Shown: in pieces, positions 24,525-33,166 of the stretch
How positions within the stretch are numbered: position 1 is the stretch's first letter
How the letters are laid out: every line of letters begins with the position of its first letter
Assembly (NCBI RefSeq): GCF_050410775.1
Contig: NZ_CP191229.1
From: Erwinia sp050410775
GTDB lineage: Bacteria; Pseudomonadota; Gammaproteobacteria; Enterobacterales; Enterobacteriaceae
Reading direction: 5' to 3' (one strand)
Length of the DNA stretch: 64,000 nucleotides
Position numbers and translations under genes: made by a program
Notes under the pieces: model-generated
Seen by the model: only the letters and a program-made list of their open reading frames with translations
What the model was told of the DNA's origin: nothing
Database searches by the model: none

Positions 24525-25508
24525 ATGCACAAATTTACCCACGCGCTGGCCGCCGTTGGCCTCGCCGCTCTTATGTCACATTCGGCTATCGCCGAAACGA
24601 TGAAGTTGGGTTTTCTCGTTAAGCAGCCAGAGGAACCCTGGTTCCAGACCGAATGGAAGTTTGCCGATAAAGCCGGAAAGGAAATGGGATTTGAAGTAAT
24701 CAAAATCGCCGTTCCCGACGGTGAAAAAACCCTGAACGCGATCGACAGTCTGGCGGCAAACGGCGCCAAGGGGTTTGTGATTTGTACTCCGGATCCTAAG
24801 TTGGGCTCCGCCATTATGGCGAAAGCGCGCAGCTACGATCTTAAAGTGATTGCCGTGGATGACCAGTTCGTGACGGCGAAAGGCAAGCCGATGGACACCG
24901 TACCGCTGGTGATGATGGCCGCCACGAAAATTGGCGAACGTCAGGGGGAAGAACTCTATAAAGAAATGCAGAAGCGCGGCTGGAATGCGAAAGAAACCGG
25001 CGTGATGGCGATTACTTCTGATGAACTTGATACCGCACGCCGTCGTACCACCGGTTCAATGGACGCGCTGAAGGCTGCTGGGTTCCCGGAAGCACAGATC
25101 TATAAGGTTCCGACCAAATCAAACGATATTCCAGGCGCTTTCGATGCAGGCAACTCGCTGCTGGTTCAGCATCCTGAAGTGAAGCACTGGCTGATTATCG
25201 GTATGAATGACAATACCGTGCTGGGCGGCGTACGTGCGACGGAAGGACAAGGCTTCAAGGGCGCGGACGTTATCGGCATTGGCATCAACGGCGTGGATGC
25301 GGTCAGTGAGCTTTCCAAAGATCAGGCGACCGGTTTCTACGGTTCACTGCTGCCAAGCCCGGACGTGCATGGTTATAAGAGCATCAAAATGCTGCATGAC
25401 TGGGTCACTAACGATGTTGAACCGCCGAAATTTACTGAGGTGACTGACGTGGTGCTGATCACCCGTGACAACTTCAAAGAAGAGCTGGCGAAAAAAGGCC
25501 TGAACTAA
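24525..25508 (+). CDS. araF: L-arabinose-binding periplasmic protein
   Basis: Periplasmic receptor of the high-affinity arabinose ABC importer, 327 residues. The signal peptide is MHKFTHALAAVGLAALMSHS followed by AIA. Mature blocks MKLGFLVKQPEEPWFQTEWKFA, KGFVICTPDPKLG, VDDQFV, and IIGMNDNTVLGGVRATE with GIGINGVDA match E. coli AraF closely. It is the first gene of araFGH-araC. A hairpin lies between it and araG. Confidence 0.96.
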   Translation: MHKFTHALAAVGLAALMSHSAIAETMKLGFLVKQPEEPWFQTEWKFADKAGKEMGFEVIKIAVPDGEKTLNAIDSLAANGAKGFVICTPDPKLGSAIMAKARSYDLKVIAVDDQFVTAKGKPMDTVPLVMMAATKIGERQGEELYKEMQKRGWNAKETGVMAITSDELDTARRRTTGSMDALKAAGFPEAQIYKVPTKSNDIPGAFDAGNSLLVQHPEVKHWLIIGMNDNTVLGGVRATEGQGFKGADVIGIGINGVDAVSELSKDQATGFYGSLLPSPDVHGYKSIKMLHDWVTNDVEPPKFTEVTDVVLITRDNFKEELAKKGLN

Positions 25509-25524
25509 CAGCGGGTAAACCGGG

Positions 25525-25551
25525 TGCAGGGCTGTTTTAAACGGCCCTGCA
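25525..25551 (+). terminator. Hairpin between araF and araG
   Basis: TGCAGGGC/GCCCTGCA stem around an AT-rich loop, without a T tract. It is probably a transcript-stabilising or partly terminating structure giving excess araF message, parallel to the terminator after ytfQ. Confidence 0.6.
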
Positions 25552-25583
25552 AGTCTGTACGGCAATGTTTGCAGGAGTTATTC

Positions 25584-27104
25584 ATGTCTCAATCCCCGTA
25601 TCTCAGCTTTCATGGCATTGGTAAAACCTTTCCCGGCGTCCGTGCGCTGCATGAAATCAGCTTCGACTGCGAGGCAGGCCAGATTCACGCGTTGATGGGT
25701 GAAAACGGCGCCGGCAAATCCACGCTGCTGAAAATACTTAGCGGCAGCTACCAGCCTTCCAGCGGCGAAATCCGCCTGAAGGGAGAGCCGGTTCGCTTTA
25801 CGCATACGACTGATGCGCTGGATGCCGGCGTGGCGATCATCTATCAGGAGCTGCATCTGGTTCCGGAAATGTCGGTCGCAGAGAACATCTATCTGGGACA
25901 GCTTCCACACCGGGCGGGCTTCGTGAACCGCTCGCTGCTGCGTCATGAGGCTGGCCTACAGTTACAGAATCTGGGTATGGATATTGACCCGGACACTCCT
26001 TTAAAAGATCTTTCGCTCGGACAGTGGCAGATGGTGGAGATCGCCAAAGCGCTGGCGCGTAACGCTAAAATCATCGCCTTTGACGAGCCGACCAGTTCGC
26101 TCTCCGCCCGTGAAATTGAACATCTGTTCCGCGTGATCCGTAAACTGCGCGAGCAGGGACGCGTGGTGCTCTATGTATCGCACCGCATGGAGGAGATCTT
26201 TGCGCTCAGCGACGCTATTACCGTGTTTAAAGATGGTCGCTTTATCCGCACCTTTAACGATGTGCCGGGCACAAGCCATGACCAGCTGGTTGAAGCGATG
26301 GTAGGGCGCGAAATAGGGGATATTTTTGGTTACTCACCGCGTCCTCACGGCGAAGTTCGCCTCCAGCTCGACAACGTGAAGGCCAAAGGCGTTCGTACGC
26401 CGGTTTCGCTCAGCGTGCGCGCCGGAGAAATTGTCGGCCTGTTTGGCCTGGTCGGTGCAGGACGCAGCGAGCTGATGAAAGGGCTGTTTGGCGCGACGCG
26501 GATTACCGGCGGCGAGCTGCGCATTGACGGCGAGCTGCTTGATATCCGTGAGCCTGCACATGCTATCCGTGCCGGACTGCTGCTCTGTCCGGAAGATCGT
26601 AAGGCCGACGGCATCATTCCTGTTCACTCCGTTCGCGATAACATCAATATCAGCGCCAGGCGTAATAACCTCACTGCAGGCTGCCTGATTGACCATCAAT
26701 GGGAAAGCAAAAACGCCGCTTCCCACATCCGCTCGCTGAATATTAAAACGCCCTCCGCTGACCAGCCCATTATGAACCTCTCAGGAGGTAACCAGCAGAA
26801 AGCGATTCTGGGACGCTGGCTGTCGGAAGAGATGAAAGTGATCCTGCTCGATGAGCCAACCAGGGGCATCGATGTCGGGGCCAAAAATGAAATTTACAGC
26901 CTGATTTATGCGCTTGCAGAGCGGGGCATTGCGGTCCTTTTTGCCTCCAGCGACCTGCCTGAAGTGATGGGTCTGGCGGACAGGATCGTGGTGATGCGCG
27001 AGGGCGCGATTGCCGGTGAATTCAGCCATGACGATGCCACCGAGGCCCTGACGCTGGGGCTTGCCATGCCAAAAACAACTCAACAAGCCGCAGCCGTGGC
27101 CTGA
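25584..27104 (+). CDS. araG: L-arabinose ABC transporter ATP-binding protein
   Basis: Double nucleotide-binding protein, 506 residues. The first domain has Walker A GENGAGKST and IIAFDEPTSSLS. The second has a degenerate Walker A (GLVGAGRSE), LSGGNQQKA and ILLDEPTRGIDVG. The start at 25584 has CAGGAG nine bases upstream; the upstream in-frame ATG at 25524 would read through the intergenic hairpin and is rejected. Confidence 0.96.
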   Translation: MSQSPYLSFHGIGKTFPGVRALHEISFDCEAGQIHALMGENGAGKSTLLKILSGSYQPSSGEIRLKGEPVRFTHTTDALDAGVAIIYQELHLVPEMSVAENIYLGQLPHRAGFVNRSLLRHEAGLQLQNLGMDIDPDTPLKDLSLGQWQMVEIAKALARNAKIIAFDEPTSSLSAREIEHLFRVIRKLREQGRVVLYVSHRMEEIFALSDAITVFKDGRFIRTFNDVPGTSHDQLVEAMVGREIGDIFGYSPRPHGEVRLQLDNVKAKGVRTPVSLSVRAGEIVGLFGLVGAGRSELMKGLFGATRITGGELRIDGELLDIREPAHAIRAGLLLCPEDRKADGIIPVHSVRDNINISARRNNLTAGCLIDHQWESKNAASHIRSLNIKTPSADQPIMNLSGGNQQKAILGRWLSEEMKVILLDEPTRGIDVGAKNEIYSLIYALAERGIAVLFASSDLPEVMGLADRIVVMREGAIAGEFSHDDATEALTLGLAMPKTTQQAAAVA

Positions 27105-27121
27105 TCTGAAGGAGCAATCTG

Positions 27122-28108
27122 ATGTCATCAACAACCTCTTCGGCCACGCCGCCAAAATCGTCACAGCGCGTCAATCTCAGCCGCGTCTGGGACAATTTCG
27201 GTATGCTGGTGGTGTTTGCCGTACTGTTTATCGGCTGTGTTATTTTTGTGCCTAACTTTGGCTCACTCATCAATATGAAAGGGCTGGGGCTGGCGATGTC
27301 GATGTCCGGCATGGTCGCCTGCGGTATGCTGTTCTGCCTGGCTTCCGGCGACTTCGATCTCTCCGTTGCCTCCGTCATCGCCTGCGCGGGCGTCACCACT
27401 GCGGTGGTGATCAATATGACCGAGAGCCTCTGGGTCGGTATCGGCGCGGGTCTGCTGCTCGGCATGGCCTGTGGCTTTGTCAACGGCTTCGTTATCGCCA
27501 AACTGAAGATCAACGCCCTGATCACTACGCTGGCGACGATGCAGATTGTACGCGGCCTGGCCTATATCTTTTCCGACGGTAAAGCGGTAGGGATCGAGGA
27601 TGAGCGTTTCTTCGCCCTGGGCTACACCAACTGGCTGGGCGTGCCTGCGCCGGTCTGGCTGACCATTGCTACCATGGTTATCTTCGCTTTTTTGCTGAAC
27701 AAAACTACCTTTGGCCGTAATACGCTGGCGATTGGCGGGAATGAAGAAGCAGCAAGGCTGGCTGGCGTGCCGGTTGTGCGCACTCGCATCATCATCTTTA
27801 TGCTTTCCGGGCTGGTGTCGGCGGCGGCGGGCATTATCCTGGCTTCACGTATGACCAGCGGCCAGCCGATGACCTCGCTTGGCTATGAGCTGATTGTCAT
27901 CTCTGCCTGCGTCCTGGGCGGCGTCTCGCTGAAAGGCGGCATTGGCAAGATCTCCTACGTGCTGGCTGGCGTATTGATCCTGGGTACGGTTGAAAATGCG
28001 ATGAATCTTCTGAATATTTCACCTTTCTCACAGTATGTTGTGCGCGGTCTGATACTGTTAGCGGCGGTAATTTTCGATCGCTATAAACAGAAAGCCAGAA
28101 CGGCCTGA
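27122..28108 (+). CDS. araH: L-arabinose ABC transporter permease
   Basis: RbsC-family permease of 328 residues with eight to ten membrane spans. The signature is ASGDFDLSVASVIACAGV and the ATPase-contact loop is LAIGGNEEAARLAGV. It begins 17 bases after araG with GAAGGAG as ribosome-binding site. Confidence 0.96.
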   Translation: MSSTTSSATPPKSSQRVNLSRVWDNFGMLVVFAVLFIGCVIFVPNFGSLINMKGLGLAMSMSGMVACGMLFCLASGDFDLSVASVIACAGVTTAVVINMTESLWVGIGAGLLLGMACGFVNGFVIAKLKINALITTLATMQIVRGLAYIFSDGKAVGIEDERFFALGYTNWLGVPAPVWLTIATMVIFAFLLNKTTFGRNTLAIGGNEEAARLAGVPVVRTRIIIFMLSGLVSAAAGIILASRMTSGQPMTSLGYELIVISACVLGGVSLKGGIGKISYVLAGVLILGTVENAMNLLNISPFSQYVVRGLILLAAVIFDRYKQKARTA

Positions 28109-28121
28109 GAAGGGAGGCGGT

Positions 28122-29039
28122 ATGTATCATCGTTTAACACCGGTCGCGCAGTCCAACCCGCTGCTACCGGGCTATCCGTTTAACGCCTGGCTGGTGGCCG
28201 GGCTGACGCCAATTAACGCCGGCGACTCGCTCGATTTTTTTATCGACCGTCCCGCCGGGATGAAAGGCTTTATTATCAACCTGACCGTCAAAGGACGGGG
28301 GCAGGTATTCAGCGATCAGGATGCTTTTGACTGCGAACCGGGCGACCTGCTGCTGTTTCAGCCGCAAACGCCGCACTATTATGGTCGTTCGCCGGAAAGC
28401 GACTGCTGGCATCACCGCTGGATCTATTTCCGTCCGCGCGCCTACTGGAGCGACTGGCTGATGTGGCAGGATGAGAAGCGCGGCGTCGGACGCCTGAGGC
28501 TGCCGGAAAGGTTGCGCGGGGAGTTTGACCGGCTGTTTGCCAATATTGAACAGACGCACACGTCCGGACGCCGTTTTGCGGAAGAGCTGGCGATGAACCT
28601 GCTGGAGCGACTGCTGCTGCGCGCCGTGGAAGAAGATCCGCGTAGCCATCAGCAGATTCGTGACCCGCGCGTGATTGAGGCCTGCCAGTACGTCACCCAG
28701 AATCTGGCAGGAGAGGTGAAAATTGACGAAGTCGCTAACCATGTTTGCCTCTCACCGTCACGGCTGGCGCACCTTTTCCGGGAGCAGATGGGCGTCAATC
28801 TGCTGCGCTGGCGGGAGGATCAGCGCGTGATCCGCGCGAAGCTGCTGCTGCAAACCACTCAGGAGCCGATCGCCACCGTAGGCCGCATTGTTGGCTATGA
28901 CGATCAGCTCTATTTTTCACGCGTGTTCCGCAAGCGGGTCGGCGTCAGCCCGAGTGATTTCCGCCGGCGTTCCCTTGATGCACACGACGCGCTGGTGGCG
29001 CAGGAGACCTGGGATTTACCCAGAAGCGCCAACGAGTAA
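28122..29039 (+). CDS. araC: Arabinose operon regulator
   Basis: A 305-residue AraC protein. The N-terminal arabinose-binding and dimerisation cupin has LVAGLTPINAGDSLDFFIDRPAGMKGFIINL. The C-terminal double helix-turn-helix includes VCLSPSRLAHLFREQMGVNLLRWREDQR and IVGYDDQLYFSRVFRKRVGVSPSDFRR. It is slightly longer than E. coli AraC (292). Unlike E. coli, where araC is divergent from araBAD, it is the last gene of the araFGH operon, 13 bases after araH. Confidence 0.95.
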   Translation: MYHRLTPVAQSNPLLPGYPFNAWLVAGLTPINAGDSLDFFIDRPAGMKGFIINLTVKGRGQVFSDQDAFDCEPGDLLLFQPQTPHYYGRSPESDCWHHRWIYFRPRAYWSDWLMWQDEKRGVGRLRLPERLRGEFDRLFANIEQTHTSGRRFAEELAMNLLERLLLRAVEEDPRSHQQIRDPRVIEACQYVTQNLAGEVKIDEVANHVCLSPSRLAHLFREQMGVNLLRWREDQRVIRAKLLLQTTQEPIATVGRIVGYDDQLYFSRVFRKRVGVSPSDFRRRSLDAHDALVAQETWDLPRSANE

Positions 29040-29050
29040 GACGCTCTTCG

Positions 29051-29090
29051 CAGTCCCCGGCGGCAATGGCTTTCCGACGCCGGGGACTGG
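29051..29090 (+). terminator. Hairpin downstream of araC
   Basis: CAGTCCCCGGC/GCCGGGGACTG, an 11-bp perfect stem 12 bases after the araC stop. There is no T tract. Confidence 0.5.
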
Positions 29091-29208
29091 CGAACGGCTA
29101 ACATCCGTTCCCGCGATACCGCACCTTGTAACAATTCAGTTAATTCTCCCTTGTTCTTACCTTGTTGATGGTCTTAAATGTGCAGGTTATGAATCAGGAG
29201 GATGAGAG

Positions 29209-30249
29209 ATGAGCGACAAAATTCGTACGGGATTGATCGGCTACGGCTTCGCCAGCAAGACCTTCCATGCCCCGCTAATTGCGGGCACCGCCGGACTCGA
29301 ACTGGCGGCCGTCTCCAGTAGCGATGCCGCAAAAGTGCACGCTGACTGGCCTTCGCTTCAGGTAGTTTCCGATCCTCAGGCGCTGTTTGAGGATCCCTCC
29401 ATTCAGCTTATTGTGATACCCACCCCCAACGATACCCACTTCCCGCTGGCGAAGGCTGCGCTGAACGCCGGTAAGCATGTGGTGGTTGATAAGCCTTTTA
29501 CCGTCACGCTCTCTCAGGCGCATGAACTGGACGCACTGGCAAAACAGAAAGGACTGCTGCTTTCTGTTTTCCATAACCGCCGCTGGGACAGCGACTTCCT
29601 GACCCTTAAGGCGCTGCTGAAAGAGGGCACTCTGGGGGAAGTCCGCTATTTTGAATCCCATTTTGACCGCTTCCGTCCTGAAGTCCGTAACCGCTGGCGT
29701 GAGCAGAAGGGCGCAGGCAGCGGGATCTGGTACGATCTCGGACCGCATCTTGTGGACCAGGCGCTACAGCTTTTTGGTTCCCCGGTCGCCATTAATGTCG
29801 ATCTGGCCGAACTGCGTACCGGCGCACAGACAACGGATTATTTCCATGCGGTGCTGACCTATCCGCAGCGCAGAGTCGTTCTGCACGGCAGCATGCTGGT
29901 TGCAGCGGAATCGGCCCGCTATCAGGTACATGGCACGCGCGGCAGCTACGTGAAATATGGCCTCGATCCCCAGGAAGATAACCTGAAGTCAGGGGCAAGA
30001 CCGCCGCAGGAAGACTGGGGCTATGATATGCGGGATGGTGTGCTGACGCTGGCTGATGGCGATATGATGGCGGAAGAGTCGCTGCTGACTATTCCGGGCA
30101 ACTATCCTGCTTATTACGCGGCTATCCGTGACGCAATCACCGGTGACGGCGCGAACCCGGTATCGGCAGAAGAGGCTATTCAGGTGATGGAGCTGATTGA
30201 GCTCGGCCTGCAATCAGCGGCGAAGCGCCAGACGCTGTCGCTGAAGTAG
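29209..30249 (+). CDS. ydgJ: Gfo/Idh/MocA-family oxidoreductase YdgJ
   Basis: A 346-residue NAD(P)-dependent oxidoreductase. It has an N-terminal Rossmann fold (GLIGYGFASKTFHAPLI), the EKP-like HVVVDKPF at about residues 86-93, and a C-terminal domain with GSGIWYDLGPHLVDQAL. The substrate is unknown; relatives act on sugars. It resumes the E. coli-like order (ydgJ next to add) after the sugar-gene insertion. AGGAGGATGAG precedes the ATG. Confidence 0.9.
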   Translation: MSDKIRTGLIGYGFASKTFHAPLIAGTAGLELAAVSSSDAAKVHADWPSLQVVSDPQALFEDPSIQLIVIPTPNDTHFPLAKAALNAGKHVVVDKPFTVTLSQAHELDALAKQKGLLLSVFHNRRWDSDFLTLKALLKEGTLGEVRYFESHFDRFRPEVRNRWREQKGAGSGIWYDLGPHLVDQALQLFGSPVAINVDLAELRTGAQTTDYFHAVLTYPQRRVVLHGSMLVAAESARYQVHGTRGSYVKYGLDPQEDNLKSGARPPQEDWGYDMRDGVLTLADGDMMAEESLLTIPGNYPAYYAAIRDAITGDGANPVSAEEAIQVMELIELGLQSAAKRQTLSLK

Positions 30250-30292
30250 CCAATAAAAAGGGCGAGGTTATCGCCCTGAGAAGAGAAGCTGA

Positions 30293-30328
30293 CCCGATCG
30301 ATCTATATCAAATCGATCGGGCTTTTTT
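30293..30328 (+). terminator. Terminator of ydgJ
   Basis: CCCGATCGAT/ATCGATCGGG stem, nine-base loop, then six T. A smaller GGGCGA/TCGCCC hairpin precedes it at 30260-30276. Confidence 0.85.
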
Positions 30329-30393
30329 ATGCAGAGGAAACAGCGTCCGGCAGTCGCTTGTCGCGTCATAAGCAGGACGCGACGGAGAGGCAA

Positions 30394-31392
30394 TTATGCG
30401 GCAACCTTCGCACGAATGGCCGCTTTTTCCGCCTCGCTCAGAAAAGCGATTTTCAGGCCATTTTCCTGAGCGGTACGGATGTGTGCCTGGCTCAGACCAG
30501 CCTGAGGCGCGGCCTGTTCATATTCATACGCCAGCTCAATACCCTGAACCGCCGGATCGTCCGTATTGATGGTCGCCAGAATACCGTGGTCGAGGAAGGT
30601 GACCAGCGGATGATGGGCCAGCGAAGAGACGGTGCTGGTCTGGATATTGGAGGTCAGGCAGGATTCAATACCAATCTGGTGTGCGGCGAGGAAGTCCATC
30701 AGCGCCGGATCCTCCACCGCTTTCACGCCGTGACCGATACGTTCTGCGCCCAGCTCACGAATAGCCTGCCAGATGCTTTCCGGGCCTGCCGCTTCGCCGG
30801 CATGAACGGTAATGCGCAGTCCGGCGTCGCGGGCGCGGGTGAAGTGGCTCAGGAACTGGCTGCCCGGGAAGCCGAGTTCATCGCCCGCCAGGTCGAGCGC
30901 GGTGATATGGTCACGGTGCGCCAGCAGGCCGTCCAGCTCCTGAAGGCAGGCGTCTTCACCGAAGGTACGGCTCATAATGCCGATCAGGCGAACTTCGATA
31001 TCATGCTGCTGACAGCCGGCGCGAATGCCGTCAATAACCGCTTCTACCACGCCCGCGACGGGCAGGTTATGCGTCATCGCCATATAGCCTGGTGAGAAGC
31101 GTAGCTCCGCATAGTGAATGCCAGCCTTCGCGGCATCCTCCACATTCTCCTGCGCCACGCGGCGGCAGGCATCGAGCGAGCCGAGCACCTTCACGCCCCA
31201 GTCCAGCTTTTGCAGGAAGCTCACCAGGTCCGGCTGCGTCTCGGTGACCTGAACGTGCGGGCGCAGCGTGTCCAGCGTGGTGGCGGGCAGCGTCAGATTA
31301 AATTCACGGCCTAAATCAAGGATGGTTTGCGCACGGATATTGCCATCAAGGTGGCGATGAATATCGGTGAGGGGAAGCTGGGAATCGATCAT
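30394..31392 (-). CDS. add: Adenosine deaminase
   Basis: Deaminates adenosine to inosine in purine salvage, 332 residues. Zinc ligand block DIHRHLDGNIRAQT is at residues 10-23. HAGEAAGPESIW holds the catalytic Glu region, GHGVKAVEDP another ligand, and NTDDPAVQG the C-terminal Asp pair. It is convergent with ydgJ, as in E. coli. Confidence 0.96.
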   Translation of the reverse strand: MIDSQLPLTDIHRHLDGNIRAQTILDLGREFNLTLPATTLDTLRPHVQVTETQPDLVSFLQKLDWGVKVLGSLDACRRVAQENVEDAAKAGIHYAELRFSPGYMAMTHNLPVAGVVEAVIDGIRAGCQQHDIEVRLIGIMSRTFGEDACLQELDGLLAHRDHITALDLAGDELGFPGSQFLSHFTRARDAGLRITVHAGEAAGPESIWQAIRELGAERIGHGVKAVEDPALMDFLAAHQIGIESCLTSNIQTSTVSSLAHHPLVTFLDHGILATINTDDPAVQGIELAYEYEQAAPQAGLSQAHIRTAQENGLKIAFLSEAEKAAIRAKVAA

Positions 31393-31626
31393 GTCGGCGC
31401 ACTCATTTATTTATTGTAAAGTGCATAACAGTATAAAAACAATTTGCGCAACTCCGCCAGCGAATTGCGCAATCGGTGTCTCAACTGCGGTTTATTTATG
31501 CGTATGGCTAGTCTTTCCAGTTGTTGTCGCCCACTGGCGGCGGTGTTGTCTGGAGGTAAAATCAGGCTGGCAGACATTATGTAGATTCTCAGACAACTAT
31601 TACAGCAACTCCACAGCCCACCTGCG
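31393..31626. other. Intergenic stretch between add and the inverted Y repeat
   Basis: Holds the add promoter region and, from about 31571, inverted linker sequence of the X/Y family (AGATTCTCAGACAACTATTAC relates to the sequence after Y1). No gene was recognised. Confidence 0.4.
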
Positions 31627-31727
31627 GAAGGCATTGCCCGGATAAGCGGACTGTTGAGCGCAGGGACGCGCGAACCAAGCCTACAAGGATGTATCTACGG
31701 CGTGTCCGCGTTACGGGCAACGCCTTC
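31627..31727 (-). repeat. Y palindromic module (Y7), inverted orientation
   Basis: Complete 101-bp Y unit on the opposite strand relative to the other copies. Arms on the plus strand are GAAGGCATTGCCCG and CGGGCAACGCCTTC, where G in place of C leaves one wobble-type mismatch. Confidence 0.9.
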
Positions 31728-31885
31728 AGCTTTGCCATCAGCCTGAAGCGACCTTTCAAACCTAACGCCACTGCAATCTGCAACGCCTTCAGCTTTGCCA
31801 CCAGCCTGAAGCGAACTTTTAAACCTGACGCCACTGCAATCTGCAACGTCTCCAGCTTTTCCACCAGCCTGAAGCAGCTTAACCT
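31719..31885. repeat. Three tandem 63-bp repeats derived from the Y flank
   Basis: Units start at 31719, 31782 and 31845 with AACG(C/T)C(T/C)TCCAGCTTT-like sequence. They contain CACCAGCCTGAAGCG and end in CACTGCAATCTGC; the third is truncated. They derive from the Y-flanking linker and lie just past the malY stop. Confidence 0.85.
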
Positions 31886-31915
31886 TATAGCGGCAAACAA
31901 AGTCTGCTCCGTGAC

Positions 31916-33124
31916 CTATCGCCCGCTGGCTTCAGCACGGTCTGCCTTTAATCGCAGACAGCAGCGAATACCATTAATCAGCCGGGTCAGACCTTCATCC
32001 AGTTTACTCCGTGGGCAGCCGACGTTCAGGCGCAGGTATCCTTTGCCTTCACTGCCATAAGTCATGCCGGGCATGATCGCCACTTTTTGCTGACCGATCA
32101 GCGTTTTTTGGAGCAGGTCATCATCAAGCCCCAGCGGATTTAAATCGATCCAGGCCAGATAGGTTGCCTGCGGCGGAACCCAGTTCAGCACCGGAAAAGC
32201 ATTATTCAGCCGCGAGGCTACATGAGCCAGATTAGCGGCAAGGTAGCGACGCAGGGCGTCAAGCCATTCGCCTCCCTCCCGGTAGGCGGCGATATGAGCG
32301 GCTATCGCCATCACTGCCGGCGATGACAGCCCGTCAACACTCTTCAGCGCCTGAAACCAGGCGGCCCGATCCTGTTCATCGCTGATAAAACCATAGGCGC
32401 CGGTCAGAGCGGGCACGTTAAAACTTTTTGAGGCAGAAGTGAAAAGGGCGAAACGGTCATTCGCCACTGCGAGCCAGGGCGTATGCGCGCTGTCCCCGGT
32501 AACCATATCCATATGGATCTCATCACTGATAACACGAACATCATAGCGCTGGCAGATCGCGGCCATCTGCTCAAGCTCCTCGCGCCGCCAGACTTTCCCG
32601 GTCGGGTTATGGGGGCTGCACAGCAGCAGTATCCGGCATTCTCCCTTCGCCAGAAGCGCCTCAAGCTCACTCGTATCGCAGTACCATTCCGCCCCCCGTT
32701 TGCGCAACGGCAACGGGAAACAGCGGCGATGATTCCCCTCAATCGTTTTATAAAAAGCATCATAGGCAGGCGTATGCACGGCAACACCCTCGCCGGGCTG
32801 CGACCAGTGCTGAATCAGCCGGGAGATCATATAAATCACCGAGGGACCGTAAACAATCTGCTTCTCATCAACAGCCAGGCTGTAGCGTTGCTGATACCAT
32901 CCGGCGATGGCCGAAAGAAAATCCTGATGCTGCCAGCGGCTGTAGCCGAATACGCCGTGAGACAGGCGCTGTTGCAGGGCGGCGAGGATGCAGGGCGCGG
33001 TGGGGAAATCCATATCTGATATGGTAAAAGGCAGTAAATCGTCCTGACCGAAGCGATCGGCAACAAAATCCCACTGGGTGCACCAGCTGCCGTGGCGGTC
33101 AGTCACGCGATCGAAATCAAACAT
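31916..33124 (-). CDS. malY: Bifunctional cystathionine beta-lyase / maltose regulon repressor MalY
   Basis: PLP-dependent aminotransferase-fold protein, 402 residues; the E. coli protein is 390. The PLP lysine lies in TSASKSFNVP. The N-terminal LPFTISDMDFPTAPCIL and CSPHNPTGKVW are family blocks. In E. coli it cleaves C-S bonds and also inhibits MalT. It is downstream of malX in the same operon, and its 3' end borders a repeat cluster. Confidence 0.94.
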   Translation of the reverse strand: MFDFDRVTDRHGSWCTQWDFVADRFGQDDLLPFTISDMDFPTAPCILAALQQRLSHGVFGYSRWQHQDFLSAIAGWYQQRYSLAVDEKQIVYGPSVIYMISRLIQHWSQPGEGVAVHTPAYDAFYKTIEGNHRRCFPLPLRKRGAEWYCDTSELEALLAKGECRILLLCSPHNPTGKVWRREELEQMAAICQRYDVRVISDEIHMDMVTGDSAHTPWLAVANDRFALFTSASKSFNVPALTGAYGFISDEQDRAAWFQALKSVDGLSSPAVMAIAAHIAAYREGGEWLDALRRYLAANLAHVASRLNNAFPVLNWVPPQATYLAWIDLNPLGLDDDLLQKTLIGQQKVAIMPGMTYGSEGKGYLRLNVGCPRSKLDEGLTRLINGIRCCLRLKADRAEASGR

Positions 33125-33166
33125 ATCAACCTCAGTTAAGGCGGGAGCCTCAGCCCCCGCGCGCTG

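Noticed and set aside
30358..31095. A 245-codon plus-strand frame opposite add
   Set aside because: It is a shadow of adenosine deaminase codons.
31719..31885. Possible CRISPR-like array
   Set aside because: The 63-bp units are directly tandem without unique spacers, and no cas gene is nearby.
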